Part shown: piece by piece, positions 10,182-24,000 of the stretch
Layout of the letters: every line of letters starts with the position of its first letter
How positions within the stretch are numbered: the first letter of the stretch is position 1
Assembly (NCBI GenBank): GCA_013399015.1
Contig: VWZX01010896.1
Coordinates: forward strand, 1-64,000
DNA length: 64,000 nt
Source: Galbula dea
Lineage: Eukaryota; Chordata; Aves; Piciformes; Galbulidae
Reading direction: 5' to 3'
Made by a program: the position numbers and the translations under genes
The notes under the pieces: model-generated
The model's database searches: none
What the model was told of the DNA's origin: nothing
Seen by the model: the letters and a program-made list of their open reading frames with translations, nothing else

Positions 10182-13100
10182 ATCTGTTCTACCAACATTG
10201 GCAAAGAAGCTTGAATTCTGCAGGGCCAGTGACAGTCTGTAGCAATTGGAAGAGGTGTGATGTGTCAGGGAGCTTTTTGTTCTGGGCACTTCAGGCACTT
10301 CTCTGTTCAGAAACTCTTGCATATCCATCTCAAAGCTTACCAATAAGCTTTTAGTGTTTACTGCCTATGAATTTTGAAGGCAGTGTGACAGCCTCAGTAG
10401 ATCTGCACTCAACAGCAGAGCAAACAGTTCTGCTCAGAACTGCACAAGCCATCAGTTACCTGCCATTTCACTTTGTTTGAGCTGGGGAGGTTGTGTTTCT
10501 GCCCTTCATGTACTCAAACATAAAGATTGCCTTGGCTTTTCTTTGAGTTCTCAACCTCCCTGTATCAGCCAGGCCTCTTAGCAATATATTTGCATTTTTT
10601 CTGCTGTGTTTATTCTTTGATAAATAATGCTTCAGCTCCCACCTGCTCTCACAGCACCTCCAGTGCCAAGGTGCACAGCTCACAGCTGACCGCGCTGGGT
10701 GGAGCACCCTGGGGGTAAACCTGTTGTGACCTTACAATGCCTTTTGGGGTACAGCTGGCAGCAGAGAAAGGGAAGAACAGGCAGAACCAAACCCCACAGG
10801 ACCCCTATGCCCACTGACTCCTTCCCTTTGTGTCTCAGGGCATGAGCACCTGGATGGGCATGTTAGACTTCTGAGCTCACAGACCTTGAGCCTAGGTCTG
10901 TTGGTGTCACAAAGTATCTCTGATTTCTAAACCCATGCTAAAATAGCTGCAGAGCAGAAAAGCTTTAGTCTGCGTTTGGTGAGTAACTGCAGGTCAAATA
11001 GCAATGTACTGCCAGCTCTGAGCACAGGCAGAGAGAGGGACCCAGGCAGGAGAAGGAGCTCTGATAGTTTATCTGTTTGATACTGCAGTTTGCCAGTGCT
11101 ATCTCCTGCTGTTTCATTCTTTTTTGGCTCTCTTACACTTTGCCATTCTTTTCCTGTACCTTAGACTGTACTTAATCATTTCTCTTACCTTGCAAGGTGA
11201 TGGGTGTCATTCCTGGCTACAGGGAAGGACCAAGGAAGTACAAAGCAGCAACGACAGGTAAAATGTCCTTGAAGAAATGGTTCATCTCTTACCTTAAATA
11301 CCTGAAAACACTTTCAATTTCTATTCCCACAGCCTGGCAGCAAAGGGCCTGGACTGAATCTTCATGGGTCTGAAGGAAATAGCTCTCATTTTATCCATCA
11401 CCTCACTCAGACATGTTCTACACAATGTGAAGCATCTTCTGTCACAGTGCTCAGGGGGCAGCAGCAGCTCTGTGGGTCAGCTGTCGGGAAAGGGCTTTTT
11501 CTGCTGTCAGCCATGAGATTTCCCCTGGAATGGATGGAGAATTCCCACTGATCTCCACGGGAGGGACCCAGAGAGGAGTGCAGCCACGCAGTGGAGAGCA
11601 GCCAGCAGCCCTCCTCAGAGCAGTGGAGGAGCTCTGCTCCCAGTCAGCCAGGCAGAGTGGTTGTGACTGCCCAGGGTTGATGTGCAGAGTGGGGAAGATG
11701 AGGCTGATGAGCCTGGAGTGCAAGATTAACACCTGGAAAGCAGCACAGGCAACTCCTATGTCTGCGTCAGGAGAGGGGCAGTGCTGTGGTCACCCTGCTA
11801 GTGCTGGAAGCCACATCTGTCACAAAAACAGAGAAAGGAGCCAGCACACAAGCTTAGACCCTAAAGACACATTGGTAGAAGGAGTCTCGAGAGGAAGAGA
11901 ACATCAGCATGTGACTCCTGCTCTCTTGAAAGTTACCTGATCTTTCCAAGAGCTTCTCCAGCAAAGTAATATGCATGGTTTGGAAATTTGGCTATTTTCT
12001 GAGCTGGGCTGGTTGTCCAAGAGGGGGGAATTTGGTTCATGTGGAGGAGAGCACATTGGGCTTGTGTCTGGGTGTGCCTGGGTGAGTATCTGGGGGGGTG
12101 TGTGCACATTGGCAGCTTTGGTAAGTTAAGCCTATATTTACCCTAGGCTGGAGTATCAGAATGAAGCTGATTACTTGCTCCCAACTTTGTAGAAAGCCTG
12201 GAAGGTGTTTAAAGGCATGCCTGGAATCCAAGCAATGCTATCATTGGATGCACACTGACAGACAGCTCAAATATGTCAGGCATTTGGGAAGGGCAGAATT
12301 AGAACATTCCAGTCACATCTCCAGCTCTGCTGCAGTTAACCTTTCTTGATCCTGCCCCATATCAGTGGGCAGGAAGCCTCCATGGTCCCTCACTGCCAAG
12401 GACACCAACACAGCTCATGGCCTGTGCTGCCCATTGTGGCAAGGTCTTTTACCACTGAACCCATTCCACTGAGACCCTCCCTGCCCTCCCCAAATTTCCC
12501 AGTGTACAAGACTCCTTGCCAAGGTCAAGGTAGGACACTTCTGCCAGTTGTGATCACTCTAAAACCAGAAATGAACCCAGAAGCTCTTACCTGGTGAGCA
12601 ATACCAGCTAAGTGGCAGAGACTCCTTAAATGAGGAGGAGGGGCAAGTCTCCACAGGTCTTCTCTGACATGTAAAAACAAGTTTTGCAGTCTGTACCAGG
12701 TCCTGCAGAGGGACAGCCACTAACATTAACACATTTTCCCTTATGAGAAAAATCTCCAGTGGCAGAGAATAATGAACTCAGGCTGAAGAACCAAGCCTGC
12801 TATTTGAAGCAGAAGCTCTGCAGTTTGGGCTGGCAAGCCAAAGATGTGCATGAGCTTCCCACCCTTTTTGCACTAACAATACATAGTTGGGAGGAAAAAA
12901 AAGCTATCCCTTAGTTTTAGAAGACAAAAACTTGCCTCTTGATTGTGCCTCTATAACCACTAACCACTCAGGAGCAATTGCTGTGGTTGGGCAAGGTCTA
13001 GGTGAGAGAAGAGGACACAGTCCAGCAAAGGGAAAGGACATGGCCAGTCTGGATCAAGGTCTCTAATCTTAAATGCTTAGATCTTAAGTGACTCTCCAGA

Positions 13101-14364
13101 GAGGAGTGGGATGGATTTTGCACAGTTACCTGTTTCAAAGAAGTCCTTGTCTTGGCCAGTGAGCCAGTGCGGCTTTTCCAAGGCTCATGCTCCAGCCCCG
13201 GTGGAAGATGTTTGGAGCCAAGAGCCCAGGGTTTTTCCCTTGTCCACTAGATGGCAAATGGTTACAGAAACCTCAGCACTTCTGTTTCTGTTGCAGTCTG
13301 AATCCAGAGGTGTTGTGAAGCGAGATCTTGCTGTCACTAGGCCAGTCCCAACACTGATTAGAGCATCCTCCCTCAGCCATGGGCAACCTGCAGAGGAGTT
13401 AATGTGCTCTTGGCTCCTTATTTGCTTTGTGGGCTTTTTCTGTTTGCTTTTTGTGTGTGTAATGTTTTCTTTTGCTTTGTTCTGTTTTTTGAAGGGACTA
13501 GGGAAGAAAGGGGGCTGACAGTCTCAGACCTTTTTAGCCAGGTCTGTGTTCCTTGCAGACAGGTCCTGCACTCATCATGGCCACATCCTCTGCTGCTTTT
13601 AGCATCCCTCTTTCTACTCTGCAAGTTCTTCTCTTTCTCTTTCTCTCAGCTCAGTGTCACCAAGCTCCTGTGACTTGGCAGTTCTCACTTGATTTGATTT
13701 TCTGAGGGTGTGTATGAAGACAGAGAGGTGGCTCAGACCTGTTGAATGGGGACCTCAAGTTGCTCCAGCACAAGCAGATCCTTGTCCGGCTATGTGGGAA
13801 AAGCAGCCTTAAAAAAATCAGTTTGGAATTGCTGGCACTAAGATGAGAGTGGATGTGGGGATGTAAAGGAGGGAAGAGGGGCAGAGCAGTACAAGGGGTT
13901 TCTCTGAGCAGGTTCTTGTCATTCAGATAACTTCCAAGACAGCCCAGACTATAAAGGTAGCTCAGGCCCTTATCTGTTTGCAGGCTTTAAACCCTGGCCA
14001 GCACTTCCCAGGCAAGACATTGTCCCTCCACCCTTCCCAGAAACCCATGGCAGTCCTGATGCCAGCTGCTGGGGAGTTTCCCCTTCCTCCTGCTGGCACC
14101 ATTCTACAGAGGCAAGGATTGTTAAGCATTTAAAAATATGTTTAGACTGAGACTGAAGGACCTTAAGCCTCCAGCCAGCAGTGGTAGCCAGCAACCTTTC
14201 CCATCCCCTGTGATAGGAAGCAGAGGCTGTTCTCACCTAAGGAAGATCCCGGATTCAGAAGCTTGCCCTGAGCACACGGGGAGGTGTTTGACAGCAGCAC
14301 ATTAAGCAATGTCCCTGGGTGCAATACACCGAGAGCTGAGCCAGGGCACTCTGCCACTCATCCC

Positions 14365-14656
14365 AGATAAGCTGAGCCCTTTAACACCAGGGGCTGTCAG
14401 GGGCTTGTTCCATGCTCTCGATGAGATAAGCTGCCATCCACGCTTCAGGAGACACTCCTCTCTGCCAAGCTGCTCTGAGAAAAACTGGGAGGTGCACAGC
14501 ATGATTTAAAGCACTCACAGACTGCCCCAGGCTGCAACCCTACATGGGGGGGTCTAGCTAATTCGAAATGAGGAACTGGCAGAGGGGTGGGGTCCTTCAG
14601 ATAGGGGAGTGTTTCTGCATAGCTTACAGGTGTTAAACAGCTGTGAAGGAGATAAC
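14365..14656 (+). promoter_or_regulatory. Candidate heart enhancer cluster upstream of BMP10
   Basis: Two identical AGATAAGCTG GATA sites (14365-14374 and 14424-14433), a T-box-like TTAACACCAG (14381-14390), a T-box AGGTGTTA (14628-14635), an E-box CAGCTG (14638-14643) and GATAAC (14651-14656), 6.1 kb before the BMP10 start. The combination resembles cardiac enhancers bound by GATA4 and T-box factors. Function is inferred from motifs only. Confidence 0.3.
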
Positions 14657-17600
14657 TACAGTGCAACAGCAACGATAGAGCTAGCAGGGCTGGAGTCCAA
14701 AAAGTGGGACCTTGATTAAGTTCTCCAGTTAAAATGCATTTTGGTGATCCTGAGCCTCACAAGTGTTGCTGCAGTGTAATTGGTACCTGAGAGAGAGCAG
14801 TCTCTGTGTACACATGCTAGCAACTAAACCAGACTCAAACTGATGTGACAGCTAATCAGCAAACAGGCTGTGTAGGGAGGAGGTGAGTTTCCTGGCTGTA
14901 GAGACACTTGCACAGAGCTGTTTCCAGTGAACTCTCACTCTCCTGCCTCTTGTATTTGTTTTCTTGAGAGTTGCCAAGATATAGTCAGAGTTTTGACGTG
15001 CTAATCAAGTTTGGAGAGCAATTAGTCCTTGGGTTTGTTGGTCCTGGATGAGTGTGAGACTTTCTGAGGTGAGAAGAATTCAGCAGTTGCCTTGTGAAGC
15101 AAGCTAGCAAGAGGACCCGAGGGAATTCCTTGGTAGTGCTAACCAATGCAGAAGTGTTCTGAGCATCCTAAACAGTAAAGTTACAGAAGCCAAACTGAGA
15201 AGGCTAGAAAATATTTGGAATTTTTGCCTCCATTGAAGCCAAAATGAAGGAGTTCTGTAGGTTTCCCTTAAAAAAAAAACAACAAACAACACAGAGAAGA
15301 CAAAACTTGCTGTTCAGTTGTATGGCAAACATGAATGAGAGAAGCTGCTGACAACCCCAATTTATCCAGTATAATTCCAGTCATCAAGTTACAGGAACTG
15401 AAATGTTTTACATTTCCAGGGCTCTGTTTAAATAGCATTTTCTACTGAATCAGTTTCTCCTACACTTACCTACAATTTGCCTCCCCTGTTTGATCCCAAC
15501 CCTAACATCAAATGAAGAAAGCAAATATTAGACATGCTTGTCTGATTTTCCCCTGGGTTCACTGAGATGATTCCAGGCTGTTGGCTTTGGAGTCACCATC
15601 TCATGCTGAGGCATCAGCTAATGCTGCCAGAAAGCAGTCTGCCTCTGCTTAGTACTCAAGTTGTCAATTCAGTGGCTTCAAGCTAGGAGACAAAATTGTC
15701 AACAAAATGATTCCTGGTGAGCAGAGCCTGAGCAGAGCCTGTTTGCTTCCAACTGCTTAAGGTGAAGAATCCATAGCTCTGAAAGAGGAGGGCAAGAGAC
15801 ATTTAGTAACAGTTCCCAAGAGCTTTGGTCTCCTGGGATCTGTGGGAGTATTTCAGTGGAGCTCTCATTAAGGAGGAGAATTCTATTCCTCAAGCATCCT
15901 GCTCAGGCAGAGCTGACAAAGGAACAGGAACAAGCTTGGAGAGTTCTGTAGAGCTTTGGTCAGGAGTCTTGCTTTTGTCAGTGTCACTGAAGCTGCTCAG
16001 AGTTGCCTGAAGTTTAACACCCTCAGGAATACCAAAGCTCCACAAAATAACTAGATGATGAGAGAAGGAATTTCAAAAATGTAAAATTAAAACTTTCTCT
16101 TGACCTTTTTCTGTTCAGCATCTGTGGAGCAAGTTTGATAAGGAGCCTGCAGAGTCCAAACTCCTGGGCTTAATCAGCGTGCCCACTCTGCTGATCATTA
16201 GCCCTGCACTGCTGCTGCTCTCCAGGGGAACACCTCCCACAGCAATTGATTTATTTTTGACCATGTCTCACCAGGGTGGAACTGTCAGGCTGAGGGTGAC
16301 CTCTGGGGCTACTACATTTCAAATGACCTTTACTCTCAGCTGGGGCCTCCATCTGCAGGGAGCATGCACGAGATAATGGGAGCGCAGACAAATCAATAGA
16401 TTTCTTCAGACATCTCCCATCCCATGAAGGATCATAAATACTCTCCCCTCATTTTCCAGTGACACCTGAAAGCAGAACAGAGAGCTGCTGGGAACAGTCC
16501 ATTTATGGAAAGGAAATCCAGAGCAGCCATGAACTGAGGCATACAGGAGTAAGGGCTTGGGCAGATGCAGGAACGGAAACTAATTTTAGTTATTCCATTG
16601 CAAGCTCATCACACTGTCAGTGTCACACTCTCCTTTATCTCCCCTATCACATCCAACAGTTACCTCATGCCTCAGCTATCTCCTGACAGAGACCATTGTG
16701 GGGCATTTTTGTAATAATTCCATCCCTGTATTTTGGAGAAGCTCAGCTCCCATGCTGTGGTGGTTGCTAGAGCATGTTAGCTTGCATCACCTCCTCCCTC
16801 CCTGAGACGTCTGTGCGATGTGTAGAGAGCAACCTTCAGCTGAAATCCTCCTCTTACAGAGCTTCTGAAAAGGCTGCCAGCTTTGCCCAGTCTGACTTCT
16901 TCACATTTCTCAACAAGAAGTCTTGCTCAGTCAGCCTGAACCTTGAGATCAGACCCAAGTGCTGCAGCAGAGATGTGCCTTGCACCTCCTTACTCTGGGC
17001 ACTGGAGTTCAGTCTGATCTCAGTGTCTTTGAGCACTGATTGTCATCCCCAAAGGCTCTCCTGTTCTTCCACACCCTTCTCTTCTTGATTAGTGCTTTAT
17101 GACTTGTGGGCAAAAGCACTTGCATGGCCCAGAGTGGTGGCTGTCTGTGGCAGACAGAAGAGACTCACAGGCCTGACAGTATTTCTTTTTTCTCAAGGAT
17201 TTTAGCACAGAAACCAAGGTTCCTTGTGCTGTAAAGCAGGAGCAGGATGGGATAGGATATTTTCTGGTGGCAAAGCAAGACATTGCATTTTGAGTTCTGG
17301 ACATGGAGGGGTGGTTCCTGGCTCTGCTACCTTGGAGCAAGACATTTGGTGATTTTTCTTCTCAGAAAAGAGGTGCCCAGAGAGCCCAGGACACACAAGC
17401 AAACGTTCATCACCTGGGAAAGGTTCCACAGCCCAAGCTGCTCTGAGTGAGTTAGTGGCAGCAGGTGTTCCCTCTTCTGAACATCAGACTCAGGAGGGGT
17501 AAGGATGCTTTAAAAACACTTCACATTTCCCACCACCACTTCCTCTTCCCCAGAGGAGTGTTACACCCTTGGGATCTTGCAGATTGTCGACCTTGGCACT

Positions 17601-20522
17601 CTGCAAAGCTCTGCTTTACTTTCTAGCCTTTCAGCACTGAGATTCCTTCACACATTCCTGCCCAAACCCGTGCTCTTCTCCTGCCTCTTGACAGAAGCAG
17701 CTGTGGAGGCATCAGCTTGGAGGAAGTTATGGGGTGCCTGAGATTAGAGTCTATTTTGGAGCCCCCCAGTCTTCAGGAGAAGTGAGCTGCTGCTGGGAGC
17801 TGCTACATGGCCTTGGCCTCTGCTGAGCCAACTGCACTCATGCTCATGCCTGATCTGCTCAGAGAGGGGGAGAGCCAAGGTCTGGCTGCTCTCTGGGCTG
17901 CTTCCCCTCCAGCTCTTGCCACAGCACATGGATGGAGAGGCTGCAACCCACGGGCAGGGTGAGATGATGATTTGAACAGTGCTGTAGAGGTGCTGAGGGG
18001 TGTTCCCTAGCACCACCAGCTTTAGTGCAGGGGCTGAGGTTTTCCTTAGCTTTGTTTTGCCAGGTACAGCTGCAAATGAACTGGGGAAGCAAATGCAGAC
18101 TTCCTAGGAGTGAGGGCCAAGAAACTTTCTGCAGCTCTGCCTGTTTGATGCACCACTGGTTGCTGGTGAAATGGGGTCATTGTTCATGCGACAGAATAAT
18201 AATTAGTGGTGCTTATTAATGTTCCCTCTCCAGCTACCTCAGTTAATCTATTTACCATACATGTTTGGAGAGCAGTTTCCTTTCTGGGATGCTTACTGTG
18301 CACGTGAAAAAACAAAAGGAGAAAGCTCTGCATTTCAGTGACATGAAATGAAGCCTTTCTGTTAAACAATTTAATTCAGAACATATAGATACATATGTTA
18401 AATTTATCAGCCTGCAACCTAAGGACACAGGAAGCTGCTTTTGTATCAGCTGTACTCTGTGGGTGTTCCTCATCTAGACCCAGCAGGGCCTAAACTAAGT
18501 TAGGAAAGCTAGCAGAAGCTGGTTTGTGTCTGACACAAGCTGCAGTGCTCCTCAGTGTGCTGCTGGTCAAGGAGTTATCAAAATGAGAGTGGAAATGCCA
18601 AGGCAGCTGGAATGTCTGAGCAGCAGGCATGCTCCCAGGGAGCCACTGGATCCAGATGACCTGTGTGTGGGTTAGGAAATCTGTGTCAGATCCCTGTGCC
18701 CACATGGCATTTACTTTACATATCTGTCTGTAGGCTGTGAAATTACAGATTCATAGGAAATGTGTCTAGATTTAGTTAGAGAGGTCACCAGCCCAGCCTG
18801 TGCTCCAAGGCAGTGTCAGCATTGCTTATGCCACTGCTGGAGCAGTTCAAGTGGTGCTGGTCAGTTTTGTCAGCCATCAAAGCAGAGCTGCACAGGAGAC
18901 CTAAGTTTTAATTCAGAAGAAAGTGGTGATACAGGGGTAAGGACTTTTACTAACAGAACTGGCTGTGGAACTGTTCCCCTGAATTAACAGAGAGAGGAAT
19001 TTCAGTTTCACTCAGTGTCTGATGAAGAGCCAGGTGCAGTCCTCAGAACATCCTCAGAGCAGCCAGTGAGAGAGGAGACAGCTAAAAACCTCAGACCACA
19101 CAGGAATCCTTTTAAATTCAACCTTTTCAGCTCCAAATCTCATAGAAACCCCAAGCCCTCAGAAAGGAGTCATGCAAGACCCTGGTGCTTCCAGACTCTG
19201 CGAGGCATGTCTGAGTGCAAAGTGTCTGAGAAGGAAAAGCAGAGACAGGCAAGGACTGAGGCTCAGGACCTATGCTGTCGTGTGCTGGGAAGGTTCAGCA
19301 CCTGCTGCCTTCCAGCAGGCACCAGCTTTTACAATGAGCTTATCTCTTTCATTTAACCATTTCTGCATTTATCTAGATGAAACCGGTGAATTTCTGAAAT
19401 GACTATGTAACTATGCAGAAGGGAAACCACTTCTGCAGGTATTGCTGCTGCCAGGACAAATCCAGCACCTCCACGACTGGCTGTGAGGTGCTCTCCTGAA
19501 CATTGTCCTTGACAGTAGCCAGGCTTGTGCTGCACGAAAGAGTTGAGGCTAAGTCTGTTCCCATGGCTTTTAATGTTAATCTCACTTCCTATGGCAGGAA
19601 GGACCTTAGTTGGGCATAGTCAGGTGATGAATCACCAAGAAGAAGATCATGCATTTCTTTTAAAGTTAATTAACAGAAGTGACCTGAACTCAGCTCCAAA
19701 ATTTCCTGCAGCTTTTTGTGCTTAGCTCTGGGAAGCCACAAGATTCAGAGATGAGCTCTTGGCAAGGCTGCAGAGCACTGTAGATAAACTTGCACAGATA
19801 ACCATGAACTCCACAAGATCTAAATCACTCTTTCTAAGCTCAAATATCTATTTCTAGTGTAGTGTGGCAATAACAGGGACCCTTGGCTTGAGCATCATTC
19901 TAATGTAGTTAGCTGGAGTTGTGGCTGTTTGTGAGTGGCAGATCTGGGCTATTGGAGAAGGAAGAAGGGTGACAAACCAGTGGATGTGCTTAGCTATAAT
20001 GAAAAAGCAGAGTCCAGCAAAGCCAGCAGATGAGTGGTGGCTGAGTCTTTGGGTGAAGTTCTGAGTGCTTGCCATGCTCTGCACTCAGGGCCCTGTGACT
20101 CCACTCCTGTGGCAGTACCTGAGCTCTTCTCCTGTGCTCTGCCTTGTAGAAGCACAAAAGAAGGAACCCATTCCCAAAGGAGTTCACTTGTAAGTGTAAT
20201 GCAAAGATTTATCTCTAATCTAGTTTGGAGAAGGGAAGAGTTGTTCCCCTCAGGGAGCCATTCTTTGCCCTGGGTGAGGAACGGGTGGCTTTGGGTAGAG
20301 GCTCTGTAGAATTGACGTGTTCACTTGCAATCTGTGGGTGAAAGTCATTGAGGCACAGCCAAGGCAGGCAGCTACCAAGGGGCAGAAAGAAAGAGCAGTT
20401 CCTCTCTGAGGAGAAACTTGTCCTATCTGGAGTGTCCTAGCGCAGAATGTTTACAAAAGGCTCATTAAGGGAAAGGGGATTGCGAGATAGCAACAAATCT
20501 GGTGAGCAGCTTCCACTGCGCG

Positions 20523-20529
20523 AGATAAG
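20523..20529 (+). promoter_or_regulatory. BMP10: GATA motif in BMP10 promoter
   Basis: AGATAAG about 165 bases upstream of the TATA-like box, with a CCAAT box at 20566-20570 between them. BMP10 is a heart gene and GATA4 is a plausible activator. Confidence 0.35.
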
Positions 20530-20690
20530 AGAGGCAAGGCAACCATAGGAGACAGCAAGCCATATCCAATTACCGAGACCTGGTTTTGGGGAGGGGGAAG
20601 GGGGAGACAGGCAGGACGGATCACAAGTTGCAAGACAAGAGCTTCCAAACTTGTCATCTCTCTGTGACACAAGCCGCCTCCGACCCCGGG

Positions 20691-20697
20691 GATAAAA
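20691..20697 (+). promoter_or_regulatory. BMP10: TATA-like box of BMP10
   Basis: GATAAAA 70 bases before the start codon, placing transcription start near 20722 and leaving a 5' UTR of about 40 nt. Confidence 0.5.
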
Positions 20698-20760
20698 CCA
20701 CCGCTTAGCCCATACGGGAGCTAGAGCTCGGTGAGTGCGCTTGGAGGCTCGAGCGAAGTC

Positions 20761-21094
20761 ATGGGGTCTGTAGTCCTCCAGCTGTGGGCTGGCCTCTGTC
20801 TCTTGGGTCACCTTGCCACTTGCAGTCCCATCCTGAGCTTGGAGCACTCTTCCTTGGAGGAAGACGTGCCTCTTTTCGATGAGATCCTCTCCGAGCAGGA
20901 CGGTGTTGATTTCAACACGCTGCTGCAGAACATGAAGAACGACTTCTTGAAGACCTTGAACCTCTCTGACATTCCCCTGCACGAAACGGCCAAGGTGGAT
21001 CCACCAGAGTACATGCTAGAGCTCTACAACAGGTTTGCCACTGATAGGACTTCCATGCCATCTGCAAATATCATTAGGAGCTTCAAAAATGAAG
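20761..21094 (+). CDS. BMP10: BMP10 coding exon 1
   Basis: Signal peptide and N-terminal prodomain, residues 1-111 plus one base, ending before donor GTAAGA. Start ATG is the first in frame and matches the family start MGS. Confidence 0.97.
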
Positions 21095-24000
21095 GTAAGA
21101 TAAGTTCATCTCTAGGAGAAGGCAATAGGAATGGATTGACTGGGCACAGAGCGTGAGCTGCGCTAGGGGAAAAAAGGCCTCGCGGTGAGGATGGTGTTGG
21201 GAGCAGGCAGCTGATGCTGCGTGTACCAGGGGCACCCAGATCCCACCCCCTGTCAGAGTTCCTTGGCCTTTGCTTTTGGGACTGTAAGGCTTTGGGGCAA
21301 GATGTTTCTTTAGTGTTTGGGCAGCATCAGGTGTAACCTAGGTGCATCGTTGCCATTATCCCCACAAGGATGCAGATCATTTGCAGTTACCTGATTGATT
21401 TTGCAGGTGCAAACCTTCAGTGACATTTGAGATTGAGGGCAGGAATGTTCTGCACTCTCCAAAGGTGCAGCAGTTTCCTGTGATGAGCTTAACCAAGTGT
21501 GGTTTTCTGTTAATGCCCTCTCATTGTTGATCCTCGTGGGATCTGTAATGTTCCCTTCCTTTGGAACCTGAGCACAGTCCATACACAGAAAGGCATAAAG
21601 CAGCATTTTGGCTAAGCCTTAGGTTTTGCTTTGGAGCAACAATATTTCCTGTTAAAAAATAGGAAATCTACTGAAGTTTTAAGAAGAAGCCTAAGAGTGA
21701 CCTTAGGTAATCTCCCTCATGCTTCTGCTTCAGCATTTCCTCTCAGCCTAACCAGGACAAGGCAGCCCTTGAGCACAGGAACGTGCCCATGCCTATTTGC
21801 ACTGCACAGGGTTTATGCTGAGGCTTTTCAGCTCAACAGTTCCAAATCCTGATTCCTCCATTTGGCTTTGACCACAAGGACTTTGATTTGTTTTAACTAC
21901 TCAGGGGCAGATGCAACTACTCAAACTGCTGGGGGGCTTCCCTCATCCTTTGTTAGCTTAATTAAGAAATAAATTAAGATATATTAATAATGAATAAGGT
22001 CATCCTGCTCTGGCAGGGGGGTTGGACTAGATGATCTTTTGAGGTCCCTTCCAACCCCTGACATTCTGTGGTTCTGTGATTTGCAATTTTGAAGTGGTGA
22101 ACTGTCATGAGAGCTGCACACAAGTCAGTGCAGTTTTGCCATGCACTGAGGTGCAAGGAGAGAATCCCAAAGCTGTGCTCTGCTCTGTCCTCCTGCCAGG
22201 CCTGGACACTCTTCAGCAGCAAGGTGTTCCTGCTTTGAGGAGGCACTGTCTTGTGGTTTAAACCTTCTTCATGTGTTCTCTGCAGTGTGGAGAAATTTGT
22301 TGAAGGGTTGATGGCAAACCAGTTACACTAGTAACTCATCTGGACAGCCTTGCCTGTCACTGTTCCTCAGCATTAGCAGAGACACATGCAGGGATGTGCA
22401 CTGTGCTCTTCTCATTCTGCACTGCTCAGGGAAAAACAAATGGGATAAAACTTGCCAAGTAGAGTGTGTTACAGAATAAAATACAGTGAGGTTTACTGAC
22501 CTAAATCTGACATCATTCCACTGGCAGAAACAAAATCCTTTCAGGTTTGCAGCACTGAGAAGGGCTCAGGCTGACCTTCTGCCAGTGGTGCAGGCAGTGG
22601 TTCAGAGCCCTGTGCTGTAGCTGTGACACTCTATGTCTTCTTCATCACTGCAGAAGTTCTGCACCAGATGGGACCAACTTTGCTTCATTTTGTCATTTCA
22701 GTATTTCTCTCACCAATTCCAACCCAAACCAGCAAGATGTGATAGGAGACTGCTGCTGTTCAGATCTGCAAACACATGCAGGCAGAGGGACTGTCTTTGC
22801 TATGTGTCTTGAAAGTGTGTGGAGTTAGGAACCATCCATTTCATGCTGAAGAGCTCTTTTGATAGAGAAATTGCTTACTTGCAATGACTAGGGCAGTAGA
22901 AGCAGACCAGGGAAGGTTTTTCTTCACCTGCTTGCTGAAAATTGGCAGTGATGGTAGTTTCCTTACTATCCACTGCATCAAGTTTCCTTACTCCCCATTG
23001 AATCATTTCTTGTAGAAGTTCAGCATGCTGCATGGCTGGACCTAGCTCTTTGGCTGACCCCCCAGACTGAAACATCTCCACTGAAGATGGGACTGTATTC
23101 AGTTCTTCAAACTTCAATAAAGTTTTTCAGGGAAATTTTTCTTTTCCTGTGGACTCTGAATCTCCTTCCTGATCCTCCTAGGGTGTACTGGCAACAGTAG
23201 GCAAGGTTTCACCCTACAAACCTAGTAGCTAAAGAGCAGTCACATCCTAACTGGGAAATTAGCCCTTCTCATGCCTTGCTAGCACTTATCTGATTTGTTC
23301 CATATGGTGTGGCCTTCCCCTGCCTTCTGGTGAGTTACTTGTGCTCATCTTCTAGATGGTCCAGTGGTATTTCACCACCCTGTCATCATATGTAATCACT
23401 GCAGGCTTGCTTTAGTGTATCAAGGTCTAGGAAACCCCAGAGATTGCTTCCAGAATGGAGATTAACCTTGAATAGCATTGCCTTCCAACTCGTGGTCCAC
23501 TTCCACCCTGGCACTCTGCAGAGCACAGTCACCTGCACTTTTATCTCTGTCCAATACCAATCACCCCACCTTTGGCAGGTAGGGCAATGCCAGCAGCATC
23601 ACCTCTCTCTTTTGTTTAGGAACAGATGAAAGTGCAAAATGGAAAAAGAAAGGAAAAGGTAGGTGCCTCCAAACTGGAGATAAGTAGGACATGTCACGTG
23701 CTGAAGCTAACTGCTTCCTTAAGTGCACTGATGGATTATGGCCAATGTTTGCAGCTTTATCAGTGTCATTTTTCTCCAAACATACCAAAATTGGTGAAGT
23801 CTGAGATGAAGACACTAATAGGTCACAAACAGCTTGCCTTTGCAGAAGTGTTGCCCACCGTCTCTAGCTCCTAACCTCTCTTCTGAGTTCCAAGTCAACA
23901 GCACAGTAATTCAGCAACAAACACACAACCCTTAGCTGAGGTTCCTTCACTGTGTGAAGAGATGCATGTTGCAGTGCATAAACAGAGAGCCCAGATAGGA

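Larger units (their letters stand above)
9860..20690. other. GKN2-BMP10 intergenic region
   Basis: About 10.8 kb with no exon recognised on either strand; the short open frames lack splice sites and family similarity. It contains a purine-rich tandem repeat near 10101, a T-rich stretch near 13430-13490, and two motif clusters (14365-14656 and around 16130-16400) that could be BMP10 enhancers. No transposon was recognised with confidence. Confidence 0.5.

Noticed and set aside
13430..13500. T-rich run as a retroposon tail
   Set aside because: No element body, target duplication or RNA polymerase III promoter could be recognised next to it.
9860..20690. A third gastrokine (GKN3-like) between GKN2 and BMP10
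   Set aside because: I looked for a signal-peptide exon and for GY(I/V)AT- and C(K/R)G-type BRICHOS exons on both strands and found none.
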